This document shows, in pieces, positions 6,617 to 13,142 of a DNA stretch of 27,479 nt (its first letter is position 1; each line of letters begins with the position of its first letter). The stretch covers positions 1 to 27,479 of IMG/VR virus record IMGVR_UViG_3300009175_000066, one strand, 5' to 3'. The stretch is from a virus. The notes under the pieces were generated by a model. The model did no database searches, was not told where the DNA came from, and saw nothing but the letters and a program-made list of their open reading frames with translations. The translations under genes and the position numbers were made by a program.

Positions 6617-8202
6617 TGACACCACGCCCGTACCAGCAAAAGGGAAGGTTGGCCGTCCACGAGGCGTGGAAGCACTACCAGCGCGTGCTAGTGGTGTGGC
6701 CAACTGGTGCAGGGAAAACCATACTGTTCTCCCTGATTGCATCAGACGTGGTGCAACAGGGTGGCAGGGTTTTGATTCTCGCAGACCGGCACGAACTGTT
6801 GCAGCAGGCGCAGCAGAAACTTTCCTATGTAACAGGTTTGGATTCGGCGCTGGAAAAGGCCGATTCATCCGCATATGGAGAATTGGAACGTGTAACCGTT
6901 GGCAGTGTTCAGACCATGATGAACCTTTCACGCCTAGAGCGATTCCCAAGGGACTATTACACGCACATCATTGTTGATGAGTGCGACAAGTGCCTTGCTG
7001 ACTCGTATCAACGTATCTTTTCCTACTTTGAGAAAGCCAAAGTGTTGGGCGTCACGGCCACCCCTGACCGGGGTGATCTGAAAGACCTTGGACGATTTTT
7101 TGAAACCAAGGCCGACGAGTACCTGTTACCGCAGGCCATCGCAGATGATTTCCTTTGCAAGATGCGATGCCAGATGTTGCCGCTGCAAATCAACCTTAAC
7201 GGCGTTAAGTGCGGGGCTGACTTCGATGACGGAGAACTGGGAACCGCCCTTGATCCGTACATTCCAAAAATTTCCGAGGAACTTTGGGAATACTGCCAAC
7301 ATCGCAAGTTGCTCGTGTTTGCGCCTCTTTGCGCCACGGCCAGAAAAATGAGGGACGCGCTTGCGGCTGTTGGGTTCAATGCCTTCTACGCAAGCGGAGA
7401 ATACAGGGACGAATTGAAGGATTGGGAGAAGGCCGGAAAAGGCTCCTGCATGGTGAATGCCATGCTGCTCGGACGTGGGTACGATCATCCAATGATTGAT
7501 TCGGTTGCAGTGTTCCGACCAACCAAGGTGCGAAGTTTGTTTTCCCAGATGATCGGGCGCGGAACCAGAAAATACCCAGGCAAAGAATACCTATTGATCC
7601 TCGACGCCCTTTGGCTGTCCGAAAAGCACAGCCTTTGCCACCCGGCGCACCTGCTAGCCGAATCGGACGAGATTGCAGAAATAATGGTCAAGCGATCAGA
7701 GGCCACAGCAGGAGGAGAGGCCGAAGACGTGGACATGGACGCCGTGGCCGACGCCCAGGCCGAATTTCTGAAACAGCGGGAAGAAGTCTTGGCAAAGAAG
7801 CTGGCCGAACAGCGCCGGAAGAAAGCCAAGCTGGTTGACCCTCTACAATTCGCCGTATCCATCGGAGACGAATCTCTGGTTGATTATCAGCCGACCATGA
7901 AGGACGAAGGCAAGCCGGCCACGCTTGAACAGATGAAGTTCTTGGAAGAGCAGGGGCTTTCAACAACTGAGATGACGCAGGGACTTGCGCACCGGACTAT
8001 TGAGGCGTTGTCCAAGCGGAAGAACGAAGGGCTTGCACTGCCGAAGCAAATACGATTCTTGGAACGTATGGGTTTTCAGCATGTCGGGAAAATGAAACGC
8101 GGGGAGTGCGGCATACTGATTGGCCGTATCTCTGCAAACAATTGGCGGGTGCCAGATAATCTGATGCACCTGTGCGGAAACAAGGTGGTGAATGTTGCAT
8201 GA
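6616..8202 (+). CDS. Superfamily II DNA/RNA helicase, 528 aa
   Basis: The motifs appear in order: RPYQQKG (Q-motif-like) at 4-10, Walker A PTGAGKT at 29-35, DECD at 121-124 (a DEAH-box variant), TATPDR at 147-152, and motif VI QMIGRGTR at 311-318. These define an ATP-dependent SF2 helicase of the phage UvsW/DEAD family, acting in replication or recombination. A charged linker (360-410) leads to a C-terminal part with two similar segments, LEQMKFLEEQGL and PKQIRFLERMGF, likely a DNA-binding repeat common on phage helicases. TAATG overlap with the previous gene and 11-base overlap with the methyltransferase place it in the operon. Confidence 0.9.
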   Translation: MTPRPYQQKGRLAVHEAWKHYQRVLVVWPTGAGKTILFSLIASDVVQQGGRVLILADRHELLQQAQQKLSYVTGLDSALEKADSSAYGELERVTVGSVQTMMNLSRLERFPRDYYTHIIVDECDKCLADSYQRIFSYFEKAKVLGVTATPDRGDLKDLGRFFETKADEYLLPQAIADDFLCKMRCQMLPLQINLNGVKCGADFDDGELGTALDPYIPKISEELWEYCQHRKLLVFAPLCATARKMRDALAAVGFNAFYASGEYRDELKDWEKAGKGSCMVNAMLLGRGYDHPMIDSVAVFRPTKVRSLFSQMIGRGTRKYPGKEYLLILDALWLSEKHSLCHPAHLLAESDEIAEIMVKRSEATAGGEAEDVDMDAVADAQAEFLKQREEVLAKKLAEQRRKKAKLVDPLQFAVSIGDESLVDYQPTMKDEGKPATLEQMKFLEEQGLSTTEMTQGLAHRTIEALSKRKNEGLALPKQIRFLERMGFQHVGKMKRGECGILIGRISANNWRVPDNLMHLCGNKVVNVA

Positions 8203-8947
8203 GCTATCTTTATTCGCGGGCGCTGGTGGCGGAATTCTTTCAGGCAAACTCCTTGGATGGAGAACTGTTTGCGCCGTCGAACTCGACCCCTACGCCGCAA
8301 GCGTACTTGTCGCAAGACAAAATGACGGTATTCTCCCGCCCTTCCCTATCTGGGATGACGTTTGCACCTTTGACGGAAAACCATGGAAAGGAATTGTTGA
8401 CGTGGTTTCAGGCGGGTTTCCCTGCCAGGACATCAGCATCTGCGGCAAAGGCGCAGGACTCGACGGTGCGCGTTCCGGGCTATGGAAGGAAATGCGAAGA
8501 ATCATTAGCGAAGTTCAACCAAGATTCGTCTTCGTGGAAAACTCGCCAATGCTCACTATTCGGGGGGGGGGGGCAAGAGTCATTGGAGATTTGGCCTCGA
8601 TGGGCTACATGGGACGCAACTGCTGTTTGGGAGGATTCTCCGTCAATGGTTGTTCAAACGGTGAGCGCATGTGGATCTTCGCTGTTAAGGCCGACGGCAC
8701 AAGGCTGGAAAGCGTGGACGTTCAAAAACCTGTTATGTCTGGTTCGCCGGAATCATGCAGACGGCAATATACAGGAGCAATCGGCGCGATGCTTTCACAG
8801 GATGATTACACCAGAATCAAACGAGATTCTGCTTATGTGGCCGCAGGGATGGACAGACTTAAAGCCATTGGGAATGGACAGAATCCGGCAGTGGCTTCGC
8901 TCGCATGGCATATTCTGTCAGGACAACAAGCGCGAACGCTGCCCTGA
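8192..8947 (+). CDS. C5-cytosine DNA methyltransferase, 251 aa
   Basis: Motif I is LSLFAGAGGG (5-14), motif IV is GGFPCQ with catalytic Cys78, motif VI is ENS (116-118, more often ENV), the QRERIW region is represented by GERMWIF (157-163), and motif X is AIGNGQNPAVA (225-235). The enzyme transfers a methyl group from SAM to cytosine C5; a phage copy would protect its DNA from host restriction. It is short but similar in size to other phage enzymes, and the target recognition region (about 165-215) is brief. A G12 tract codes RGGGA at 124-128; related enzymes usually have about one residue fewer there. The gene is fully overlapped by another ORF. Confidence 0.85.
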   Translation: MLHELSLFAGAGGGILSGKLLGWRTVCAVELDPYAASVLVARQNDGILPPFPIWDDVCTFDGKPWKGIVDVVSGGFPCQDISICGKGAGLDGARSGLWKEMRRIISEVQPRFVFVENSPMLTIRGGGARVIGDLASMGYMGRNCCLGGFSVNGCSNGERMWIFAVKADGTRLESVDVQKPVMSGSPESCRRQYTGAIGAMLSQDDYTRIKRDSAYVAAGMDRLKAIGNGQNPAVASLAWHILSGQQARTLP

Positions 8948-8990
8948 GTCAGACTTCATGCGTACTTACGACGATGATTTTTTGCCATAA
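8199..8990 (+). CDS. Overlapping +1-frame ORF across the methyltransferase gene, 263 aa
   Basis: This frame opens at ATG 8199, which overlaps the helicase TGA as ATGA, the coupling used throughout this genome, and stays open for 263 codons, ending 43 bases after the methyltransferase stop. The product contains SYLYSRALV, TPTPQAYLSQDKM, SWKTRQCSLFGG, WPRW and GWTDLKPLGMDR. From memory these segments resemble phage proteins annotated as hypothetical and linked to C5 methyltransferases; I could not check this. The methyltransferase motifs read in +1 produce these same segments, so the resemblance may reflect frame-shifted annotations elsewhere rather than a true second protein. Translation is unproven. 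Confidence 0.4.
   Translation: MSYLYSRALVAEFFQANSLDGELFAPSNSTPTPQAYLSQDKMTVFSRPSLSGMTFAPLTENHGKELLTWFQAGFPARTSASAAKAQDSTVRVPGYGRKCEESLAKFNQDSSSWKTRQCSLFGGGGQESLEIWPRWATWDATAVWEDSPSMVVQTVSACGSSLLRPTAQGWKAWTFKNLLCLVRRNHADGNIQEQSARCFHRMITPESNEILLMWPQGWTDLKPLGMDRIRQWLRSHGIFCQDNKRERCPESDFMRTYDDDFLP
8562..8573 (+). repeat. G12 homopolymer inside the methyltransferase gene
   Basis: Twelve consecutive G residues follow ATTC at 8558-8561. In the methyltransferase frame they encode Arg-Gly-Gly-Gly with the next codon GCA; in the +1 frame they encode four Gly. Loss of one G would join the methyltransferase N-terminal half to the +1 frame, which is open to 8990. Gain of one G would lead to a stop after about 20 codons. 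It could also be an assembly error. Confidence 0.9.
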
Positions 8991-9100
8991 ACAGACTCAG
9001 TAAAACAAACCACGATCTTCGGATTTGCGCCGATTGCAAAGCGAAAGAACAGGAACTTGAAACGCGCCATCACAGCCGAACACGACGACGCAATGATTGA
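8958..9100 (+). CDS. Small zinc-ribbon protein, apparently frameshifted at T6
   Basis: ATG 8958 opens MRTYDDDF and stops after two more codons. In the -1 frame the sequence continues as AINRLSKTNHDLRICADCKAKE and on to TGA 9098, but that frame has no start codon of its own. The join falls exactly at T_TTT_TTG (8978-8984), a canonical -1 slippery heptamer. The joined product is 47 residues and has the LS-x-x-x-(H)DxxIC-x-x-C-x-x-x-E pattern seen in small phage zinc-ribbon proteins. Three readings compete: programmed -1 frameshifting, a one-base deletion in a T7 run, or a sequencing error. No strong downstream stimulatory stem is visible. The same ATG is also the C-terminal part of the +1 ORF. 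Confidence 0.5.
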
Positions 9101-9377
9101 CTGCGTTGAATCCCTCGACTGGACCAGCACAATCGCAAGCGGTCATACTTTCGTTCGGTCTGACCGCTTGCTTTTTACCTGCTGGATGTGCGGAGAATCT
9201 GGAACACACGACGACAACAAATGGGTGCGATGCACCAACCGTGAGTGTATGCTCTCTTCAAACCCCGTTCCACGTGCCGCATGGCAGCAGGCCGGAGGAG
9301 ACGCAAAACAGTGTATGACATGGGCCAAACGATTCTGGAAAATACAAGGAAAATACAATGGTATCGCCAAGTCTTGA
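9093..9377 (+). CDS. Lar-like zinc-ribbon protein, 94 aa
   Basis: ATG 9093 overlaps the stop of the frameshifted zinc-ribbon gene by eight bases, which favours coupling. A TTG at 9057 would extend it by 12 residues, but its AGGA lies only two bases before that codon. The core has CWMCG, then after 14 residues CTNREC, then VPRAAWQQ, which resembles the Lar layout of two Cys pairs and a closing A-x-W. No catalytic residues are seen. It lies just after the methyltransferase, so a role in restriction avoidance is possible but inferred. Confidence 0.6.
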   Translation: MIDCVESLDWTSTIASGHTFVRSDRLLFTCWMCGESGTHDDNKWVRCTNRECMLSSNPVPRAAWQQAGGDAKQCMTWAKRFWKIQGKYNGIAKS

Positions 9378-11313
9378 TTGGAATAGCCTGCTAATTGCAG
9401 GCGCAAGAAGCGAAATCGAAGCGGAATACATCGAGCCGGAAATTGTACCGGTGGCCAACGAGGATGCAAAAAACGACCTCGTTAACTACCTGACGGCCGT
9501 CTTTTCGGAAGGCGAACACATCGCCATCTGCACCGATTCACCGGACGGCGCGAAGGTTGGAAAAATCAACCACAACCTGACTGCCGGCGAACTGATAGAC
9601 TCCATCAACTCCGGCAAGCCAATGGGCGAAGTAATCGGCGACACCGGGGAAGCCGGCGCATGGATCGGATTCAACCCGCTGGACGGCCAGGGGAGCCGAG
9701 ACGCCAATATCACCGCCTACCGTCACGCCCTGATTCAATCCGACGAAGGCGAGATCGGCCACCAGCTTTCAATCATCCGGGCATTGCGCTTGCCATGCTC
9801 CGCCCTGATCCACTCCGGGGGAAGGTCCATCCATGCCATCGTCAAGATAGACGCTGCCGGCAAATCCGAATACCGGGACCGGGTAGACTACCTGTACAAG
9901 ATCGTGGCAAAGGCCGGACTACAGGTGGACGGCAAGCACCGATACCCCAGCCGACTGACCCGTCTCCCAGGCGTCCGACGCGGTCTGGACATGCAATATC
10001 TCATTCCCGTGGAAAACGCTTTCCAGACGTGGGAAGAGTGGTTTCAGTACGTGGAAGACCTTCACGACGACCTGCCCGACATCGAGAGCCTTTCTGACAC
10101 CCGCGACAACCCGCCCGAGCTTGACCCCGAGATTATCAGGGGGGTGCTGCGCAAAGGGCACAAGATGCTCATTTCTGGCCCATCCAAGGCCGGCAAGTCG
10201 TGGGGGCTTCAATCCCTGTGCATCGCCGTGGCAGAGGGATCTTCGTGGATGGGATTCCCGTGCGTCAAGGGGCGGGCGCTCTACGTCAACTGCGAACTCG
10301 CCCGGGCGTCCGGTATCAACCGCTTCCACATCCTTTACGAGGCCAAGGAGATCAAAAAGGGCAGCATGGACCAGATCGACGTTTGGAACATCCGGGGCAC
10401 CTGCGCCGCAATGTCCAAGCTGGCGCCCAAGCTGATCCGCAGGGCCAAGGAACGCGACGGCTACAGCATCATCGTGGTTGACCCCCTCTACAAGGTTGAA
10501 GAGGGCGACGAAAACGCCGCACATGTGATGATGAGCCTGTTCAACCTGTTTGAGATGGTGGCGCTCAAGACCGGAGCTGCTCTGGTATACGCCCACCACC
10601 ACAGCAAGGGGGACCAGGGCGGTAAGAAGGCAGGCGACCGTGGTTCTGGTTCCGGTGTGATCCACCGTGATCCCGACGCCCTACTTGACCTTATCGAGCT
10701 GGTCCTGCCATCCGCCAGGCGGCAGCAGCTCACCAACCGCATCCAGCTCGAGAAACTTCAGGCGCTGGCCACCTCCCATGGCGTTGACTTCCCTGACGGG
10801 GACGTGGCTGACGTGGCAGACGCCGCGGTGATCCACCTTTCGGCCAACATCCCGGCCGATGACCTTGACGAAGCCATGCAAGCCGGCGCCGAGACTGCCC
10901 GACTCATGGAAGGCTTCCGTTTGGACGGTTCCCTGCGCGAATTCCCAAAGTTCAAGCCGCGGGAGGTATTTTTCCGCTGGCCCTGCCATGTTGAGGACCA
11001 GTGGCAGCTCCTTGCCGATGCCAAGGCGGCAGGCGAGGAGGCGCCCTGGATGGCGGCACAGCGGGAGAAGGAGAAGGGCGCCAAGGAGAGGAAGAGCGCC
11101 AAGTCCGAGGCTCTGGATGCCGCCATTTCCGCGTCGGGTGGACCAGGGTGCAATATCGAGGCGGTTGCCGAACATCTTGGATTGGCCGAGCAGTCCACGC
11201 GTTTCCGTATCAACGGCCGCAAGGATGGCGTCGGACACAGCAATAAGTGGATCGTCGAGGATGGCCGGGTTTGCTTCCGCAAGCAGCCCAAGGGGGCTAA
11301 ACTCGATGTCTGA
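9358..11313 (+). CDS. Primase-helicase: AEP-like N-terminus fused to RepA-type ATPase, 651 aa
   Basis: Residues about 55-215 resemble an archaeo-eukaryotic-type primase core: QSDE (127-130), the SGGRSIHA segment (153-160) with its S-x-H motif, and RLPGVRRG (202-209). Residues 260-480 are a RecA-like hexameric ATPase of the RepA/AAA_25 type with Walker A GPSKAGKS (274-281), Walker B IIVVDPLYKV with Asp375, and YAHHHSKGDQGG (411-422). The C-terminus after about 590 looks like a small winged helix (CNIEAVAEHLGLAEQSTRF). Together this would prime and unwind the phage origin. AAGGA precedes ATG 9358, which lies inside the previous gene's end. Confidence 0.8.
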   Translation: MVSPSLDWNSLLIAGARSEIEAEYIEPEIVPVANEDAKNDLVNYLTAVFSEGEHIAICTDSPDGAKVGKINHNLTAGELIDSINSGKPMGEVIGDTGEAGAWIGFNPLDGQGSRDANITAYRHALIQSDEGEIGHQLSIIRALRLPCSALIHSGGRSIHAIVKIDAAGKSEYRDRVDYLYKIVAKAGLQVDGKHRYPSRLTRLPGVRRGLDMQYLIPVENAFQTWEEWFQYVEDLHDDLPDIESLSDTRDNPPELDPEIIRGVLRKGHKMLISGPSKAGKSWGLQSLCIAVAEGSSWMGFPCVKGRALYVNCELARASGINRFHILYEAKEIKKGSMDQIDVWNIRGTCAAMSKLAPKLIRRAKERDGYSIIVVDPLYKVEEGDENAAHVMMSLFNLFEMVALKTGAALVYAHHHSKGDQGGKKAGDRGSGSGVIHRDPDALLDLIELVLPSARRQQLTNRIQLEKLQALATSHGVDFPDGDVADVADAAVIHLSANIPADDLDEAMQAGAETARLMEGFRLDGSLREFPKFKPREVFFRWPCHVEDQWQLLADAKAAGEEAPWMAAQREKEKGAKERKSAKSEALDAAISASGGPGCNIEAVAEHLGLAEQSTRFRINGRKDGVGHSNKWIVEDGRVCFRKQPKGAKLDV

Positions 11314-11791
11314 GCTATCCGCCAGACCAGAGCTTAAGGCGTACTTTGCCAAGGGGTATTGGGCCTGCCAGTGCCCCGGCTACCTGCTGCGCCGGCCGGA
11401 ACAGATGGAGTGCCCCGTCTGCATGGCCAAATGCCCAACGGCGGCTGTTGGCACCACGCCTCCGGCGTCAGCCCCAGCCGCGTCAGCCCCTCCTCAAAAG
11501 CCAAATAAGGGTCCGAACAAGACCGAAGCGGAAGCCAAGCGCCGGTTCTGCCCGGGCGATGCCAGGTACGAGGGTTTGACATTTGTGATGGCGTCCGGAC
11601 ACCGCTATACTCCCGACTTCTGCTGGTGGGTTGGCGACCGGCTGCATTGCCTGGAGGTCAAGGGATCCTACAAGCTGGGCAGCTACGGCCGGGCAAAACT
11701 CGCTTTCGACCAGTGCAAAGTCGAGTTCGCTTGTGTCTCATGGATTTGGGCCGAGCGGCAAAAAGACGGTTCATGGAGGGTGCAAAAGTGA
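11306..11791 (+). CDS. DUF1064-like nuclease with N-terminal Cys ribbon, 161 aa
   Basis: The C-terminal half has HRYTPDF (99-105) followed by LHCLEVKGSYKLGSYGRAKLAF, giving Asp104, Glu117 and Lys119 in the D...ExK arrangement of PD-(D/E)xK nucleases as found in DUF1064 phage proteins. These are thought to act on DNA junctions or ends. The first 45 residues carry CQC (21-23) and CPVC (36-39), and residues 45-75 are a Pro/Ala-rich linker. ATG 11306 overlaps the primase-helicase stop by eight bases. The gene is the last before the repeat-rich non-coding region. Confidence 0.7.
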   Translation: MSELSARPELKAYFAKGYWACQCPGYLLRRPEQMECPVCMAKCPTAAVGTTPPASAPAASAPPQKPNKGPNKTEAEAKRRFCPGDARYEGLTFVMASGHRYTPDFCWWVGDRLHCLEVKGSYKLGSYGRAKLAFDQCKVEFACVSWIWAERQKDGSWRVQK

Positions 11792-11809
11792 GTCCATCGG
11801 GAACATTAG

Positions 11810-11976
11810 GTTACAAGTTACATACAGCAACGGTTGTAATTGTAACCTTGGCATACTACGCTCTTTTTTGTGCGTACAGGTTACAGGTTACATTCTTGGC
11901 ACGTCTGTCACATGTAACGCTTGAGGTTACAAGTTACATTTTCCTCCCCCCTACGGGGGGTATTGTAACGTGTAAC
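11810..11976 (+). repeat. GTTACA hexamer array; candidate origin or operator
   Basis: Six perfect GTTACA copies start at 11810, 11817, 11880, 11887, 11926 and 11933, and four TGTAAC copies start at 11841, 11913, 11964 and 11971. One-mismatch copies lie at 11835 (TGTAAT) and 11907 (GTCACA). Direct pairs are spaced 7 bases start to start and alternate in orientation along the region. It is visibly richer in A and T than the flanking genes. Position directly after the primase-helicase and nuclease suggests iterons of a replication origin; a repressor operator array is the main alternative. The remainder of 11792-12113 holds two hairpins and a terminator and no convincing gene. Confidence 0.7.
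11926..11976 (+). other. Long imperfect palindrome with G6/C6 core
   Basis: GTTACAAGTTAC (11926-11937) pairs with GTAACGTGTAAC (11965-11976) with one mismatch, and A11938 pairs with T11964. Inside lies a second hairpin, CCCCCC (11946-11951) and GGGGGG (11955-11960) around a three-base loop. It could extrude as a cruciform or fold in single-stranded DNA or RNA. The sequence after the G-run is not U-rich, so a terminator is unlikely. Confidence 0.65.
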
Positions 11977-12049
11977 ATCACACTTGCGATGCTCACGTCC
12001 GGTTGGGTACAGATTATTGGGGTCCGACAGGCTACCCCCAAAATCAATA

Positions 12050-12079
12050 CCCTGCCCGGAGTGGTGAGCAGGGGTTTTT
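12050..12079 (+). terminator. Rho-independent terminator after the replication region
   Basis: CCCTGC (12050-12055) pairs with GCAGGG (12068-12073) across a 12-base loop and is followed, after one further G, by TTTTT (12075-12079). Another stem, TTGGGG/CCCCAA (12017-12041), lies just before it. It would end transcripts that run through the GTTACA array, 35 bases before the next gene. Confidence 0.55.
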
Positions 12080-12113
12080 GTGAGACACATTAACGCATAG
12101 GAGTACCAGAATT

Positions 12114-12551
12114 ATGAGTGAAGAGAACGTGACGCCAAAACCGACCACAAAAAAATCTCCCCGTTCGTGTGCGTCCGCCTTGCGCCGCCAGATGATCCTG
12201 GGATGCCTCCGCGCCCACCCGACCCTGCGCGAGGGGATGGCTGCTGCCGGCGTCCGGTTTGCCCAACTCCGAGGCACGGCCAGCCGGGTACCAGACTTTG
12301 GTGCCGCGCTGAAGGAGATCATGGCCATGCACCGTGCTGCGCGCAAGGCCCGCCACAAGCCCGAGAACCGGGCGGCGGTCAGAGCCATGGTTGCGGCAGG
12401 GGTGCCGAGTGGCGTGGCGCGGACGGCGTTGCGGAGGATGCATGGCGACCGTCGTGGGCCGTGCGCTGACCCGGTGACGACGGTGGCGGTCGAGACCCCA
12501 TCACCATCGGTCGAGGATGGCCACGCAGAGCAGGTGCAAAAGATTCTGTGA
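12114..12551 (+). CDS. Putative helix-turn-helix DNA-binding protein, 145 aa
   Basis: The stretch MILGCLRAHPTLREGMAAAG continuing to VRFAQLRGTASRVPDFGAAL has the spacing of phage HTH proteins of the small-terminase or regulator kind (helix, AAAG-V turn, recognition helix, then a D-x-x-F-x-x-A helix). A second similar segment follows (NRAAVRAMVAAGVPSGVARTALRRM). The N-terminus is Lys-rich and the last 30 residues are likely disordered. TAGGAG lies upstream of ATG 12114. No promoter is clear in the 34 bases after the terminator, so it may depend on read-through. Binding to the neighbouring GTTACA array is a reasonable guess only. Confidence 0.6.
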   Translation: MSEENVTPKPTTKKSPRSCASALRRQMILGCLRAHPTLREGMAAAGVRFAQLRGTASRVPDFGAALKEIMAMHRAARKARHKPENRAAVRAMVAAGVPSGVARTALRRMHGDRRGPCADPVTTVAVETPSPSVEDGHAEQVQKIL

Positions 12552-12567
12552 AATGGTGGTTGCGCTC

Positions 12568-12582
12568 CTATAGCCGCTATAG
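12568..12582 (+). promoter_or_regulatory. Perfect 7-bp dyad, possible operator
   Basis: CTATAGC (12568-12574) and GCTATAG (12576-12582) form a perfect dyad around one C. A TATAGT hexamer (12578-12583) overlaps it and could serve as a -10, but I see no good -35 at 16-18 bases. A GCCGGG/CCCGGC hairpin (12599-12615) follows. Together they make a plausible regulated start for the small-gene cluster. Confidence 0.4.
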
Positions 12583-12635
12583 TACAGTGTCGTTGTTGGC
12601 CGGGATAGGCCCGGCTGGCAAAACGGAGATTGGCT

Positions 12636-12773
12636 ATGACCGGCAGCTACGTACTCGGATCGTCACACTATACGCGCACGAAGATGCCCGGACGATGGGG
12701 AGATGTGATCGGTGCAATCATCGCGTGCGCGATCTGGTTTGCCATCGGGTGGATGGTGGGGGAGGCGACATGA
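12636..12773 (+). CDS. Single-span membrane peptide, 45 aa
   Basis: ATG 12636 follows CGGAG and encodes a basic, aromatic N-terminus (YTRTKMPGRWGD) and one hydrophobic segment VIGAIIACAIWFAIGWMVG at about 24-42. The TGA overlaps the next start as ATGA. A larger ORF in another frame (12548-12988) covers it, but the start site and the membrane segment favour this reading. A holin, antiholin or host-membrane role is possible; nothing decides. Confidence 0.6.
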   Translation: MTGSYVLGSSHYTRTKMPGRWGDVIGAIIACAIWFAIGWMVGEAT

Positions 12774-12988
12774 CCCAGCAGACCTTTGCCATCCTGCGCC
12801 CGGAGCGCACGCGCAACATCGTCCCTCCGCCCATGCTGCCAGACGAGATGTCGCGCGCCAATGCCGAGCGGCGCAAGGCCCGCACCATCGCCCGCGGCTG
12901 GCTCTGCCCGTGCGGCCGGGCCGGCAATCACTGCGCAGTCTGCGGCTGGTGCGGCGCAGGCACGCGCAAGGGCGGGCGCCATGAGTGA
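12770..12988 (+). CDS. Small zinc-ribbon protein, 72 aa
   Basis: GGGGGAGG precedes ATG 12770, which overlaps the previous stop. The N-terminal half is basic (RANAERRKARTIARG), and the C-terminus has CPCGRAGNHCAVCGWCG, at least five cysteines in CxC and CxxC spacing, consistent with one or two zinc sites. The open frame extends upstream to 12548, but that part has no clear start and covers the membrane peptide gene. Function unknown. Confidence 0.6.
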   Translation: MTQQTFAILRPERTRNIVPPPMLPDEMSRANAERRKARTIARGWLCPCGRAGNHCAVCGWCGAGTRKGGRHE

Positions 12989-13142
12989 CCCAACCCCGCT
13001 GGACCTTGCCCGCGCCTACCTGATAGCCATCGGGCGCCGGGGCGGCACTGGATGCAGCCTGCGCAAGCGGGAGCACCTGGTGCGTGCCAGGGCGGCCAGG
13101 GCGGCAAAAAAGCAACAGGCCAAGGAGTCGCGCCATGAGTAA
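12981..13142 (+). CDS. Hypothetical basic protein, 53 aa
   Basis: ATG 12981 overlaps the end of the previous gene by eight bases, and the stop overlaps the next start by eight, the same arrangement on both sides. The product is strongly basic, with RRGGTGCSLRKREHLVRARA and a Lys/Ala-rich tail. It is probably a nucleic-acid-binding peptide, judged only from charge. Confidence 0.5.
   Translation: MSDPTPLDLARAYLIAIGRRGGTGCSLRKREHLVRARAARAAKKQQAKESRHE

Noticed and set aside
8991-9056. TTG 9057 start for the Lar-like gene
   Set aside because: AGGA is only two bases before TTG; ATG 9093 overlaps the preceding stop and fits the coupling pattern.
11626-12093. 155-codon + strand frame across the GTTACA array
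   Set aside because: It starts inside the nuclease gene and crosses two hairpins and a terminator; no ribosome site or recognisable protein pattern.
12548-12769. Upstream extension of the 12770 zinc-ribbon gene
   Set aside because: The ATG at 12548 overlaps the previous stop, but the region holds a dyad, a hairpin and a better-supported membrane peptide gene in another frame; the internal ATG at 12770 has a strong ribosome site.
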